A DNA stretch of 64,000 nt from Hyphomicrobiales bacterium (GCA_017642935.1 JAEPOK010000001.1:558001-622000); one strand, 5' to 3'. Positions 45,013 through 53,997 are shown, numbered from the stretch's first letter. The notes: generated from the letters alone by a model not told the origin. Numbers and translations are program-made.

Positions 45013-47172
45013 TTAGAACAGACGCAGCACGTTCTGGTCGGCCTGCGAAGCGAGCGACAGAGCGGTCGAGGACAGCTGCTGACGGGTCTGCAGGGCCAAA
45101 AGGTTGGCACCCTCTTCGTTGGTATCGGCCAGCGTGAGGTTGGCAGCACCAGTTTCCAGCGTGTTGATCATGGACTTGGTGAAGTCCTCACGGGTTTCCA
45201 CGATGGAGAGGTTGGAACCAAACTCCGACGCCTGCGAACGCAGCGTATCAATCGCCTGGCCCAGTGAATCGAGCGTTCCATCAATACCGGCTTCACTATC
45301 GAAACCCTCGCTTCCCAATGCCGACAATCCCAGCCCAGCAGCGGTAAGATCTGATCCGGAGATGTCGAGGCGCGATGATCCATCCTCATTGAAGATCACC
45401 GCCAGATCGTCTCCATCGATCAGATTGACACCGTTGAAGCCTGAATCGGAGACTAGGTCGTCGATCTGCTGCATGATTTCGTTGTACTGATCGACAAACT
45501 CGGCCCGCTCCGGATTGGCGACATCACCCACCGCGTACACACCAGGCTCAAGGCCAAACTTTCTCGCCCCATTGTTGGTGATTGTTATGGTGTCGACCCC
45601 GTCAAGGGGCGTGAACTCAACGCGTTGATCGACTGGGTCATAGGAACCGCCGGGCAAAAGGCTGACCAGCGATGTCAGGAGTTCAACTGAGTCGACGCCG
45701 AGAACAGAAACCTGGGTGTTGCCTAGACCTTCACCCTGATTGAAGTAGAAAGTCTGGTCTTCTGGTGTGGAGGGGGCGGAGTAAGATGTCAGGGCCGAAC
45801 TGGTGCCGGTATAGGTCCACTCGGAAATGCCGAACGCTGCTAGGGCATCAACCGTTCCGCCGACGGTGAATGTTGTGTTCGGATCACCTGTCGTCGAAAT
45901 GGTCAGCTGATTGGTCGTAGCATCGATGGATGCAACGAGGTTTAGCGTCGTTAGATTGGCCAGCGCAGTCTCGAACTCTGCCCGCGTGTCGATTTGGCCA
46001 GCGGAATCATCGCTGCCGAAGGTGAGAGTGTCATCACCAATCGTCAGTGTCTGCCCGTCCAGCGCCCTCAAGCCAGCGTTCACTGTATCGGAGGACTGCG
46101 GATTTTGACGGAAACCTAAGTCCCATCCATCGCCTGTGCCCAACATGGTCCATGGATCATCGGCAGAGAAGAGGACTTGATCGCCGACAATCGTACCGCT
46201 GACATCACCCAAGGTGGCAATTGCGGCAGCAAAGTCCTCAATGCTGTTGATCGTGCTCATGTCGACGCTTTGCGGGGTGCCCGTCGTGTCGAGAAGATTA
46301 AGTGTGCTGCTTAGTCCAGAGAGGATCGAGTTGGTGTCTTCTGCCAAGGGCGGGAAAACGATGACGTTCAGCGCCTGATCGAAGACGTTGCTGGTGCCAT
46401 CAAGGATAGTTAGATCGCCCGCACCGACCTGTCCGGTGGTGGTAGCTATTTGGTTTGAACCGTCGATCCCAATTGTGAAACTTGCGAAGTTACCGCCTTG
46501 ATTGCGGGCTGCCTGCTGAATTGCGCTGAACACGGAGTCCATATCTCCAGAGGCGTCAATGACGATTTCGGAGCCCGAGGGAACGTAGCCGCCGGAGACA
46601 TCGAAGGCGAAGTCAATTTGCTCACCGCCGGCCAAGTAACTCAACGTCTCACCCTGGTTGATCACGCTGCCTGCCGACGTGCTGCCTGAAAAGCTTTGTA
46701 CCGGAGAAAGAAAGGATGCCGCGGTATCGTTGGTACCTAGGCCGCTGATTTCCTCGCCAAGGACAGCGTTCTCAACATCATTGGCGATGGCAACTGTGCC
46801 CGTAACCGTCGCATTGGTGTCGTTGACGATGGTTGAGCCAAACACCCCAGCGACAAAGACTGTATCGCTTGACTGCTGTGCCTGGCGCGCGACGGCCTGT
46901 GCCGATTCAACAAGCTTGGTGATCGCCGAAATTCCGTTGTCGGCAGCTTCCAGCGTCTGCGTGGCATTGGACACGCCGTCCATCAAACGGGCCAAATCGC
47001 TTGCCCGGCTGTTGAGCGAAGATGCTGTGAAGAAGTTGGTTGGGTTGTCGAGGGCAGAATTGACCTTGAGACCTGTTGCCAGACGCTCCTGCGTCATCGA
47101 CATCAAATCGGCGGTTGTCTGCAAAGACAGCAGGTTCGAGCGCACAGCGCTCGAAAGCGTAACATCTGACAC
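45013..47172 (-). CDS. Flagellin (719 residues)
   Basis: A filament subunit with N-terminal D0/D1 (SDVTLSSAVRSNLLSLQTTADLM) and C-terminal D1/D0 (LSSTALSLASQADQNVLRLF), both nearly identical to the two neighbouring flagellins. The central ~430 residues are unique, with FlIN-like strands (LTIGDDTLTFGSDD, NQLTISTTG, FTVGG). The start codon is GTG at 47172 with a GAGG site; the two paralogues use ATG. It lacks an obvious terminator of its own and is followed 157 bases later by the giant flagellin-like gene. Confidence 0.93.
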   Translation of the reverse strand: MSDVTLSSAVRSNLLSLQTTADLMSMTQERLATGLKVNSALDNPTNFFTASSLNSRASDLARLMDGVSNATQTLEAADNGISAITKLVESAQAVARQAQQSSDTVFVAGVFGSTIVNDTNATVTGTVAIANDVENAVLGEEISGLGTNDTAASFLSPVQSFSGSTSAGSVINQGETLSYLAGGEQIDFAFDVSGGYVPSGSEIVIDASGDMDSVFSAIQQAARNQGGNFASFTIGIDGSNQIATTTGQVGAGDLTILDGTSNVFDQALNVIVFPPLAEDTNSILSGLSSTLNLLDTTGTPQSVDMSTINSIEDFAAAIATLGDVSGTIVGDQVLFSADDPWTMLGTGDGWDLGFRQNPQSSDTVNAGLRALDGQTLTIGDDTLTFGSDDSAGQIDTRAEFETALANLTTLNLVASIDATTNQLTISTTGDPNTTFTVGGTVDALAAFGISEWTYTGTSSALTSYSAPSTPEDQTFYFNQGEGLGNTQVSVLGVDSVELLTSLVSLLPGGSYDPVDQRVEFTPLDGVDTITITNNGARKFGLEPGVYAVGDVANPERAEFVDQYNEIMQQIDDLVSDSGFNGVNLIDGDDLAVIFNEDGSSRLDISGSDLTAAGLGLSALGSEGFDSEAGIDGTLDSLGQAIDTLRSQASEFGSNLSIVETREDFTKSMINTLETGAANLTLADTNEEGANLLALQTRQQLSSTALSLASQADQNVLRLF

Positions 47173-47330
47173 AATACTGGCCTCATCCTAGGCAACGCGT
47201 GCGATCCATCCTGGACGCGATGCCAACCTACCCTGAAGCCGGTGAAGACGTGGTTAATGAACAGCTTAAGTGTTTGGTAAATAATAGTTAAACGACCTGC
47301 AGAGGCAATGAAAACGCACTGCCAGCAATC

Positions 47331-47360
47331 AAAAAGGGCGGCGCCGAAGCGCCGCCCTTT
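47331..47360 (-). terminator. Terminator of the second flagellin gene
   Basis: On the minus strand AAAGGGCGGCGC and GCGCCGCCCTTTTT close on a C(UUCG)G tetraloop, about 28 bases after the stop at 47389. Confidence 0.9.
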
Positions 47361-47388
47361 GGAAAAAGGCTTGGAAGGTGAGGGCGTC

Positions 47389-49407
47389 TTAGAACAGACG
47401 CAGCACGTTCTGGTCGGCCTGCGAAGCGAGCGACAGAGCGGTCGAGGACAGCTGCTGACGGGTCTGCAGGGCCAAAAGGTTGGCACCCTCTTCGTTGGTG
47501 TCGGCCAGGGTGAGGTTGGCAGCACCGGTTTCCAGCGTGTTGATCATCGACTTGGTGAAGTCCTCACGGGTTTCCACGATGGAGAGGTTGGAACCAAACT
47601 CAGAAGCCTGCGAACGCAAGCTGCCGATGGCGGTGTCGAGGTTGCCGAGCACCGCGTTGATGTCCGTATCGGCATCAAGACCGGTTGAACCCAACTGCGA
47701 CAGGCCAAGGCCGGTGGCATCAAAGGAGACACCGGTGATCGACAGAGTAGACGAGCCGTCTTCGTTGAAGATAACCGACAGGTCATCGCCATCGAGAAGG
47801 TTCACACCGTTGAAGCCGGCATCTTCAGCCAACTCATCGATCTGCCCCATAAGCTCGTTGTACTGGGTAACGAACTCAGCGCGCTCAGGGTTGACCGATG
47901 TTGTCGTCGTTGAATCAGCGCCAGTGCTGGTTCCGTCGGCGATACCCGTCGAGCCGCTTGCTACGGTCGCTGAGTAGCTGGTGATCGCCACGCTCGACGA
48001 TGCGCCGGTTGTGCCCGACGTAATGGTCAGGTTGCCCGATGTGCCATCGACGGCTGCCGTTGCGCCAGTGACCTGATCGTTGATCAAGGCGGCGACATCA
48101 GCGGCGGCCAGAGCGGACGAATCCAACGACGTGCCGTTTGCAGTGTTATAGGCTGTGACCGTGGCGTCATCGATCGTAACGGTTGTGGCTGTACCGCCAT
48201 CAACCGCGATGTCGAACGAAATCGAGTCGGTTGCTGCAACAGCGGCGGCACCGGTGTCCGTTGCGTTGCTAAGACCAGATGCGCCACTTGTCGCCGCATC
48301 GTTGTAGCTGCTGATGGTGATATCGGAGCTTGCACCGGTTGTGTCTGATGCAAGGGTCAGTTCACCGCCAGAAAAGCTAGCTGTTGCGCCGACACCGGCA
48401 TCGGTCAGTTCCTGGTTAATCAGGGATGCGAGTTCGGCGCCAGTGATCGCTGAGTCATCTGCGACAGTACCCAGCTGTGTGATTGCCGCAGCATCGATAG
48501 TAATCGTTGACGTGCCGCCACCATCGACAGCGATGTCGAAGCTGATGGAGTCAGCTGGATCGTCGGGTGTACCGGTGTTTGTGGAGCTGGCAAACGAGAC
48601 ATCGTTCAAGCCAGAGTTGGCTGCCTGCGAACCGCCAACTGCACCAATGGTCAGCGTGCCGCCATTGGCATCGGTCGTCAGGCGAATGCTGCCGGTATCA
48701 ACTGTTGCGGTGACGGCGAGACCGGCATCCGTCAGTTCCTGGTTGATGAGGTTCGCCAGTTCTGCGTCAGTAACATCAGCCTGGTTGGTGACTGTGCCAC
48801 CGCCACCGGTGAATTGAGTTACCGCAGCAGCGTCAATCGTGATCGTCTGAGCGCCGGAGCCATCGTCGACAGAAATCGTCAGATCGTTGACGCCAGAAAG
48901 ATCGACAGTACCGGTTGCGGCGCCGTTCAATGTACCGCCCGATCCAGTAACAAGCGCTCCAGAGAGGTCAAGCGCGGAAAAACCAGTACCGGTAAGCGTA
49001 CCGGCTTCAGCCGGAGAGCTGCCGCCCGTGATATCAAGGGCCGAAAATGCGCCTGCAGTGGCCGTACCAGCGGTTGCTGCACCGACAACGTCGATAGTTG
49101 AAGGCGTCTGAAGGGCCTGACGTGCGGTTGCCTGTGCGGACTCAACCAGCTTGGTGATGGCGGAAATACCGTTGTCGGCAGCTTCCAGCGTCTGCGTGGC
49201 GTTCGACACACCATCAAGAAGGCGGCCAAGGTCGCTTGCGCGGCTGTTCAGCGCCGAAGCGGTGAAGAAGTTGGTCGGATTGTCGAGAGCTGAGTTCACT
49301 TTCAGGCCGGTGGCCAGACGCTCCTGCGTCTTCGACATCATGTCGGCAGTGTTCTGCAGCGAGAGAAGGTTGGAGCGCACCGCGCTCGAGAGTGTCACGT
49401 CAGACAT
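47389..49407 (-). CDS. Flagellin (672 residues) with three internal beta repeats
   Basis: N-terminal D0/D1 residues 1-100 and C-terminal 505-672 match the other flagellins almost exactly. Between them are three repeats of about 100 residues (172-275, 286-385, 394-491), each with ISFDIAVDGG-type strand, ITIDAAAIT, an ELASLINQELTDAG-like helix and a closing strand. The ATG at 49407 (MSDVTLSS) is used because AAAGGA lies about seven bases upstream; the frame remains open 106 codons further but that part is not protein-like. It is followed by a strong terminator. Confidence 0.94.
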   Translation of the reverse strand: MSDVTLSSAVRSNLLSLQNTADMMSKTQERLATGLKVNSALDNPTNFFTASALNSRASDLGRLLDGVSNATQTLEAADNGISAITKLVESAQATARQALQTPSTIDVVGAATAGTATAGAFSALDITGGSSPAEAGTLTGTGFSALDLSGALVTGSGGTLNGAATGTVDLSGVNDLTISVDDGSGAQTITIDAAAVTQFTGGGGTVTNQADVTDAELANLINQELTDAGLAVTATVDTGSIRLTTDANGGTLTIGAVGGSQAANSGLNDVSFASSTNTGTPDDPADSISFDIAVDGGGTSTITIDAAAITQLGTVADDSAITGAELASLINQELTDAGVGATASFSGGELTLASDTTGASSDITISSYNDAATSGASGLSNATDTGAAAVAATDSISFDIAVDGGTATTVTIDDATVTAYNTANGTSLDSSALAAADVAALINDQVTGATAAVDGTSGNLTITSGTTGASSSVAITSYSATVASGSTGIADGTSTGADSTTTTSVNPERAEFVTQYNELMGQIDELAEDAGFNGVNLLDGDDLSVIFNEDGSSTLSITGVSFDATGLGLSQLGSTGLDADTDINAVLGNLDTAIGSLRSQASEFGSNLSIVETREDFTKSMINTLETGAANLTLADTNEEGANLLALQTRQQLSSTALSLASQADQNVLRLF
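47935..48894 (-). repeat. Three beta-module repeats in the second flagellin
   Basis: Units at residues 172-275, 286-385 and 394-491 share the order strand, ITIDxAxVT, LxxLINxxLT helix, strand, ASSxxxITSY. The last two are the most alike. Confidence 0.75.
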
Positions 49408-49572
49408 AGCTGATCCTTTCCTAGGGTACACAAAACGCCTCATCCTGGGCGTTGCCCGACATTGCCCCGGGAAACGATAAAAGGTCGTTAACAGCGCATT
49501 TTTCAGATCAGTAAAATTGCAGGTATTTTCCTTTGGCAGCGAATGGGCGCGCACCAGCTTGGTTTCGCGCAC

Positions 49573-49600
49573 AAAAAAAGCGGCGCCGAAGCGCCGCTTT
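49573..49600 (-). terminator. Terminator of the third flagellin gene
   Basis: On the minus strand AAAGCGGCGC and GCGCCGCTTTTTTT close on UUCG, 28 bases after the stop at 49628. Same tetraloop design as the previous flagellin terminator. Confidence 0.9.
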
Positions 49601-49627
49601 CGTGGATTTTGAAAAGAGGAACTGGTC

Positions 49628-51142
49628 TTAGAACAGACGCAGCACGTTCTGGTCGGCCTGTGAGGCGAGCGACAGAGCGGTCGAAGACAGCTGCTGGCGG
49701 GTCTGCAGGGCCAGAAGGTTGGCACCCTCTTCGTTGGTGTCGGCCAGCGTCAGGTTGGCAGCACCGGTTTCCAGCGTGTTGATCATGGACTTGGTGAAGT
49801 CCTCACGGGTTTCCACGATGGAGAGGTTGGAACCAAACTCCGACGCCTGCGAACGCAGCGAGCTGGTCGCCGTATCGAGGGCTGTCAGAACAGCATCGAT
49901 GTCGGAATCGGCATCCAGACCCGTGGCGCTCAACTGCGACAGGCCAAGGCCAGCCGAATCGAACGACACACCGGAAATGTCCAGCGTCGAGGAACCGTCT
50001 TCGTTGAAGATCACCGACAGGTCATCGCCATTGAGTAGGTTCACACCGTTGAAGCCGGCATCTTCGGCCAACTCATCGATCTGACCCATCAGTTCGTTGT
50101 ACTGCGACACGAACTCCGCACGCTCAGGGTTGGTCACCTGCGTCACTGAGGTGGTGGCTTCTTCGGTGCCAGCCGTCAGGCCGAGGGCAGTCAGGTTGGC
50201 CGAGTCGCCGCCGACGGTGAAGGATGCACCGCTGGATCCGGTCAGCTGAATGTTGTTGGATCCATCGATCGAACCGGTGATGCCACCGGTCAGACCACCA
50301 AGAGCAGTTTCCAGATCAGCACGGGTTTCAATGTTGCCTGAACCGAAGGTCAGCGTGTTCGAGCCAATCGTCACGGTGCCGGACAGGGCGCCGATCTGAG
50401 CGTTGGTCGGATCAGCTGCTGTGGACGTGCCAAGAAGGGCAGATGCTGCTGTGCCGCTGATGCCGCTGATGCTTGTGGTGTTGTCATCCGCCGTGATCGT
50501 CAGGTTGCCACCTGTGATCGCGACAGTTTCTGTGCCACCGGTCACCAAGCGAAGTTGCGTTTGAATGTTGGCAGCCACAGAGTCGAGGTCGCCAGACGCA
50601 TCGATTTCAACGTTGCCGCCTGCTGGCGTGTTCGAGCCATCAGTGTCGAACTCGAACGTCACGCTGTCGCCACCAACCGTGATCGACAGAGTCTGACCGT
50701 TGGACACAGCGGTGCTACCGGCATCTGTACCAGTCAGCGTTGTTGAACCGGTCAAAACGGCTGCCGCATCATCGGTGATTGTGGCTGAGCCGGTCTGAGC
50801 GGCTTCAGCCGACACCGTCGTTTGATCAACAGTTGCTGGGGTTTGCTGAGCCTGACGCGCTGTGGCTTGGGCTGATTCCACCAAGTTGGTGATCGCCGAG
50901 ATACCGTTGTCGGCGGCTTCCAACGTCTGCGTTGCGTTCGACACGGAGTCGAGCAGGCGACCAAGGTCGTTTGCACGGCTATTGAGCGAAGATGCAGTGA
51001 AGAAGTTGGTTGGGTTATCAAGTGCAGAGTTCACCTTAAGGCCCGATGCCAAACGCTCTTGCGTCTTGGCCATCATATTGGCGGTGTTCTGCAGCGAGAG
51101 GAGGTTTGAGCGCACGGCGCTCGAGAGTGTTACGTCAGTCAT
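49628..51142 (-). CDS. Flagellin (504 residues)
   Basis: The shortest of the three paralogues. N-terminal 1-100 (MTDVTLSSAVRSNLLSLQNTANMM) and C-terminal ~170 residues are flagellin D0/D1. The central part holds two diverged FlIN-like modules (LSITVGGDSVTFEFDTDG and GTVTIGSNTLTFGSG...ASFTVGGDS). The ATG at 51142 has AAAGGGA about six bases upstream. The 266 bases upstream hold no gene but contain an interrupted inverted repeat. Confidence 0.95.
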   Translation of the reverse strand: MTDVTLSSAVRSNLLSLQNTANMMAKTQERLASGLKVNSALDNPTNFFTASSLNSRANDLGRLLDSVSNATQTLEAADNGISAITNLVESAQATARQAQQTPATVDQTTVSAEAAQTGSATITDDAAAVLTGSTTLTGTDAGSTAVSNGQTLSITVGGDSVTFEFDTDGSNTPAGGNVEIDASGDLDSVAANIQTQLRLVTGGTETVAITGGNLTITADDNTTSISGISGTAASALLGTSTAADPTNAQIGALSGTVTIGSNTLTFGSGNIETRADLETALGGLTGGITGSIDGSNNIQLTGSSGASFTVGGDSANLTALGLTAGTEEATTSVTQVTNPERAEFVSQYNELMGQIDELAEDAGFNGVNLLNGDDLSVIFNEDGSSTLDISGVSFDSAGLGLSQLSATGLDADSDIDAVLTALDTATSSLRSQASEFGSNLSIVETREDFTKSMINTLETGAANLTLADTNEEGANLLALQTRQQLSSTALSLASQADQNVLRLF

Positions 51143-51260
51143 TGACTTCCCTTTCTAGGTTTCAAGCACGCCTTCTTCTGAGACGCGCAAATCCTATGGC
51201 GCCCGGCGCCCTAAAACCGCGCTAAGGGAAATGGTAAAATTTGAGTAATTGGAGCAACTT

Positions 51261-51293
51261 AGACGATAATGGTGGCTATGTTTGCCATCGTCT
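51261..51293. promoter_or_regulatory. Interrupted inverted repeat upstream of the third flagellin
   Basis: AGACGAT (51261-51267) and ATCGTCT (51287-51293) flank 19 bases that also contain GGC/GCC. It lies 120-150 bases upstream of the flagellin start, a distance suiting an activator site. No sigma54 or sigma28 core could be read with confidence downstream of it. Confidence 0.35.
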
Positions 51294-51408
51294 TAACGCG
51301 GCAAATTTGGCGAGATTTTCTTAACCGTGTCATGTGGGCAAGCAGCAGGAGATCGCTCCGTCCAACGATGGGCCGTGAAGTTTTATTCAAAGCGGGCGGG
51401 GCAGGGCG

Positions 51409-51789
51409 TTAAACGACGCGCTTGATACTGGGCGCACCTTGCACCGCTTCATAGCGCGCAATGGCGCGGCTTTTCAGCGTGGCATTGTTCGGAAATTGGT
51501 GCATGAGCGTGCCGCTATCGGCATCGCGTGTTTGGATGACCAGCGAGCCTGTGGCCTCGTGGGTCTTAACATCCATTTCCGATTGCGCACGCAAAGCCTC
51601 TGCCGTTGCCTTCTGTTTGGCACGGCGCGCTTCATCCTGCGCAATTTGCTCACTGCCGGCCCGCGCAGCCTTGGCGCTGGGCTCTACGGTCTTTGGTTTT
51701 GGCAAGTCCGTCGCGGTCGAACCGCGTTTTGCTTTGGGTTCGACAGCGGCAACGAGGGGCACAAAACCCTGTGGTGCTCGCGTATCCAT
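51409..51789 (-). CDS. flaG: FlaG-family flagellar protein
   Basis: A 126-residue protein. A Lys/Ala-rich, probably disordered half (1-75) precedes a FlaG-like C-terminal domain with VIQTRDADSGTLMHQFPN, matching the FlaG pattern of a short beta-hairpin with a (D/Q)xxTGxxxxQ(I/F)P core. FlaG proteins affect filament length or flagellin export in several bacteria. The ATG at 51789 (AGGAC upstream) is preferred over GTG at 51810. It is separated from the flgI-flgJ-flgN unit by 122 bases that contain a small TTGCCG/CGGCAA inverted repeat (51893-51907). Confidence 0.72.
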   Translation of the reverse strand: MDTRAPQGFVPLVAAVEPKAKRGSTATDLPKPKTVEPSAKAARAGSEQIAQDEARRAKQKATAEALRAQSEMDVKTHEATGSLVIQTRDADSGTLMHQFPNNATLKSRAIARYEAVQGAPSIKRVV

Positions 51790-51892
51790 TGTCCTGTCCT
51801 CGGTACTCACTACACAAGAGGCGAACCTGTTTTATTGTGAGTCAGGATAGGACGAACGCGTGAATCTTCTGTTAAGGGTTCCATTAGGTGTT

Positions 51893-51907
51893 TTGCCGTA
51901 GCGGCAA
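51893..51907. promoter_or_regulatory. Small inverted repeat TTGCCG-TAG-CGGCAA
   Basis: Perfect 6-base arms in the gap upstream of flaG. The arms share the TTGCCG word found near the sigma54 promoters. It has no T-run, so a terminator is unlikely. Confidence 0.35.
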
Positions 51908-51911
51908 GGTT

Positions 51912-52382
51912 CTAGAGAGCACGATCGACCGAGATTGCGGCTGCCTGACCGCTACGCGTCATGGTGCCTGACGCGCCGTAGGTCTTGGGCTGGCGGCTTC
52001 CTGAAACCTGATCAGATAGCCGCGAGAGCAAATGCTCGGAGACGGCTTTGGCGGTTGAAACGGTGGCGAGGTTCTTCTGAAGCTCGGCCTGAAACTCATC
52101 GTTGAGACGGCGCAGTTCGTCCAATTTCACCGGCACATAGCGGGAGATGATCTCTTTGTGCGCCTGCAGATGCTGAAGCGCTGAGCGATAGGCGAACATC
52201 AGCTCGTTTTTGGTGTCGTGATCAATCGTCGTTCGCGTCAAGGCGCCTTCGCGAAGTGCTGCTGTTTCGCGGCGCAGATGCTGGGTGAGGGCGATCATTA
52301 AGCCGTGCAAACATTCAGCGAAGCTTGTCGCACTATCGCGGTCGGTGATCGGCGTATCGGCAGTCGAGGTGGCGTCGGTCAT
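51912..52382 (-). CDS. FlgN-like flagellar chaperone candidate
   Basis: A 156-residue, mostly helical cytosolic protein. Its central part (LHGLMIALTQHLRRETAALREGAL to ELMFAYRSALQHLQAHKEII) resembles the alphaproteobacterial FlgN-type family, chaperones for hook-junction proteins FlgK and FlgL. Sequence conservation in this family is weak, so the call rests partly on position directly after flgJ (9-base gap) in the flgI-flgJ unit. Confidence 0.62.
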   Translation of the reverse strand: MTDATSTADTPITDRDSATSFAECLHGLMIALTQHLRRETAALREGALTRTTIDHDTKNELMFAYRSALQHLQAHKEIISRYVPVKLDELRRLNDEFQAELQKNLATVSTAKAVSEHLLSRLSDQVSGSRQPKTYGASGTMTRSGQAAAISVDRAL

Positions 52383-52391
52383 CGTGTCGTC

Positions 52392-52724
52392 CTAGTTCAC
52401 GGCGTCTTCTTGGATGCGGAGGAGTTCAGAGCGCACTTGGTCGGCAATGCCGATGCCGCCAGAAGCTGCCATTTCCTTGGCGTATTCTTCGACAAGCAGG
52501 CCTTGCCACATCTTCTCGCCTTCGCCACCGCCGAAGGGTTCTGAGATTTCCACGCCCTCAAAGATTGGCTTGAGCATTGCGGTCAGCATCACAGCCTCGA
52601 ATTCTTCGGCGGCGGAGTTGACGGCTTCCGGGTCGCCTTGTGTCGCTGCAGCCATGCGCTGAAGTGCCGAGGTTGATCCCGCACTCAGTAGCGTCGAGGC
52701 TTGGGTTTGAAGACTGGTTTCCAT
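52392..52724 (-). CDS. flgJ: Rod-binding protein FlgJ (N-terminal domain only)
   Basis: A 110-residue protein consisting of the rod-binding domain (AAEEFEAVMLTAMLKPIFEG, FGGGEGEKMWQGLLVEEYAKEMA). It lacks the muramidase domain that is fused in enterobacterial FlgJ; alphaproteobacteria commonly split these functions. It scaffolds rod assembly in the periplasm. Its start shares one base (52724) with the flgI stop. Confidence 0.92.
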   Translation of the reverse strand: METSLQTQASTLLSAGSTSALQRMAAATQGDPEAVNSAAEEFEAVMLTAMLKPIFEGVEISEPFGGGEGEKMWQGLLVEEYAKEMAASGGIGIADQVRSELLRIQEDAVN

Positions 52725-53848
52725 TACATCACCTCGATGTCGGCTTGCAGCGCACCGGCCGCCTTGATGGCGTGGAGGATGGCGATCAAGTCGCGCGGAC
52801 CGATGCCCAGCGCGTTGAGGCCGTCGACCAGTTCGCGAAGCGTCACCGTCTGCTCGACAATGCCGAGCTGAGTTTCTTCGCCTTCGACGACGTCGATGGC
52901 GGTGCGTGGCACGACAACGGTCTCGCCATTTTCGGCAAAGGGCAGGGCCTGGCTGACCTGCGGCTCTTCGGTGATCGTCACCGTCAGATTGCCTTGCGCA
53001 ATGGCAACCGTTGAGACGCGAACATCGCGGCCAAGAACGATAATACCGGAGCTTTCGTCAACAACGATGCGAGCGGTTTGGTCGGGCTCGATCAACAGTT
53101 GCTCGATGTCAGTCAAAAGCTCGACCATCGACGTGTTGTAGTGCGCCGGCAGCGAGAGTTGCACGGTTCCAGGATCGGTACTGACCGCCAGTTCCTCGCC
53201 GAGCAGCGCATTGATCGCAAGCGCCATGCGGCGCGCTGTGGTGAGATCGGGATTGCGCAGCGCCAGGCGAATGGTGCTCATGCTGGCAAGGTCGAAATGA
53301 ACCTCGCGTTCCACCAAGGCGCCATTGGCGATCCGTCCGGTCGTCGGTACGCCTCGCGTGATGGATGCGGCGGCGCCTTGAGCTTCGAACCCGGCAATCG
53401 CAACCGGGCCCTGGCCAATGGCATAGACCTCGCCGTCGGCGCCCAAAAGTGGGGTCACCAGAAGCGTGCCGCCTTGAAGGCTGTCCGCGTCACCCAGGGC
53501 CGAAACCGTGATGTCGATGCGTGTACCTTGCGTTGCGAACGCGGGAAGGTTGGCCGTCACCATCACGGCGGCGACGTTGGCGGTGCGCAGTTCAGCGCTC
53601 GGCGTGTTGACGCCGAGCCGCTCCAACATGGCGCGCAGTGACTGGCGCGTGAACGGTGCGTTGTTCAGCGTATCACCGGTTCCATTGAGGCCAACCACCA
53701 GGCCGTAGCCCACCAGCTGGTTTTCCCGAACACCTTCGAAATCGGCAATATCCTTGATGCGCGAGGTGGCGGCGGCGGGAATCGCAAGGGCAATTGTCAG
53801 CGCAATGGCGAAGATGAGTGTCGTGATGGAAAGGATGTGGGCGCGCAT
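52724..53848 (-). CDS. flgI: Flagellar P-ring protein FlgI
   Basis: A 374-residue periplasmic ring protein. A signal peptide (about 1-28) is followed by the family N-terminus RIKDIADFEGVRENQLVGYGLVVGLNGTGDTL and the C-terminal VVEGEETQLGIVEQTVTLRELVDGLNALGIGPRDLIAILHAIKAAGALQA. It forms the P-ring around the rod in the peptidoglycan layer. First gene of flgI-flgJ-flgN-like; head-to-head with fliX, as in Caulobacter. Confidence 0.95.
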   Translation of the reverse strand: MRAHILSITTLIFAIALTIALAIPAAATSRIKDIADFEGVRENQLVGYGLVVGLNGTGDTLNNAPFTRQSLRAMLERLGVNTPSAELRTANVAAVMVTANLPAFATQGTRIDITVSALGDADSLQGGTLLVTPLLGADGEVYAIGQGPVAIAGFEAQGAAASITRGVPTTGRIANGALVEREVHFDLASMSTIRLALRNPDLTTARRMALAINALLGEELAVSTDPGTVQLSLPAHYNTSMVELLTDIEQLLIEPDQTARIVVDESSGIIVLGRDVRVSTVAIAQGNLTVTITEEPQVSQALPFAENGETVVVPRTAIDVVEGEETQLGIVEQTVTLRELVDGLNALGIGPRDLIAILHAIKAAGALQADIEVM

Positions 53849-53884
53849 GAGCGGTTCCTAATGGCAGCGGTTTGTCCTATCCTT

Positions 53885-53900
53885 TACAAGTGTCGTGCCA
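53885..53900 (-). promoter_or_regulatory. Sigma54-like promoter of flgI
   Basis: Minus strand TGGCACGACACTTGTA: the -24 half TGGCAC is perfect, but the -12 dinucleotide is GT instead of GC. It is 37 bases upstream of the flgI start. TTGCCGG/TGCCGGG elements lie 98-126 bases further upstream (53998-54026). Confidence 0.6.
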
Positions 53901-53997
53901 ACAGTCGACGCCTTCATCAAGTCTCTGATTTCGTTATGGAAAGCGAATGAAAATGCGGCCAGAGCACGGCTACAAGATGGTCGAACCATGGCGCGCC

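Noticed and set aside
47254-47269. TTAA-N8-TTAA upstream of the first flagellin as a CtrA box
   Set aside because: The spacing is 8, not 7, and the terminal C is missing; TTAA is common in this AT-rich leader.
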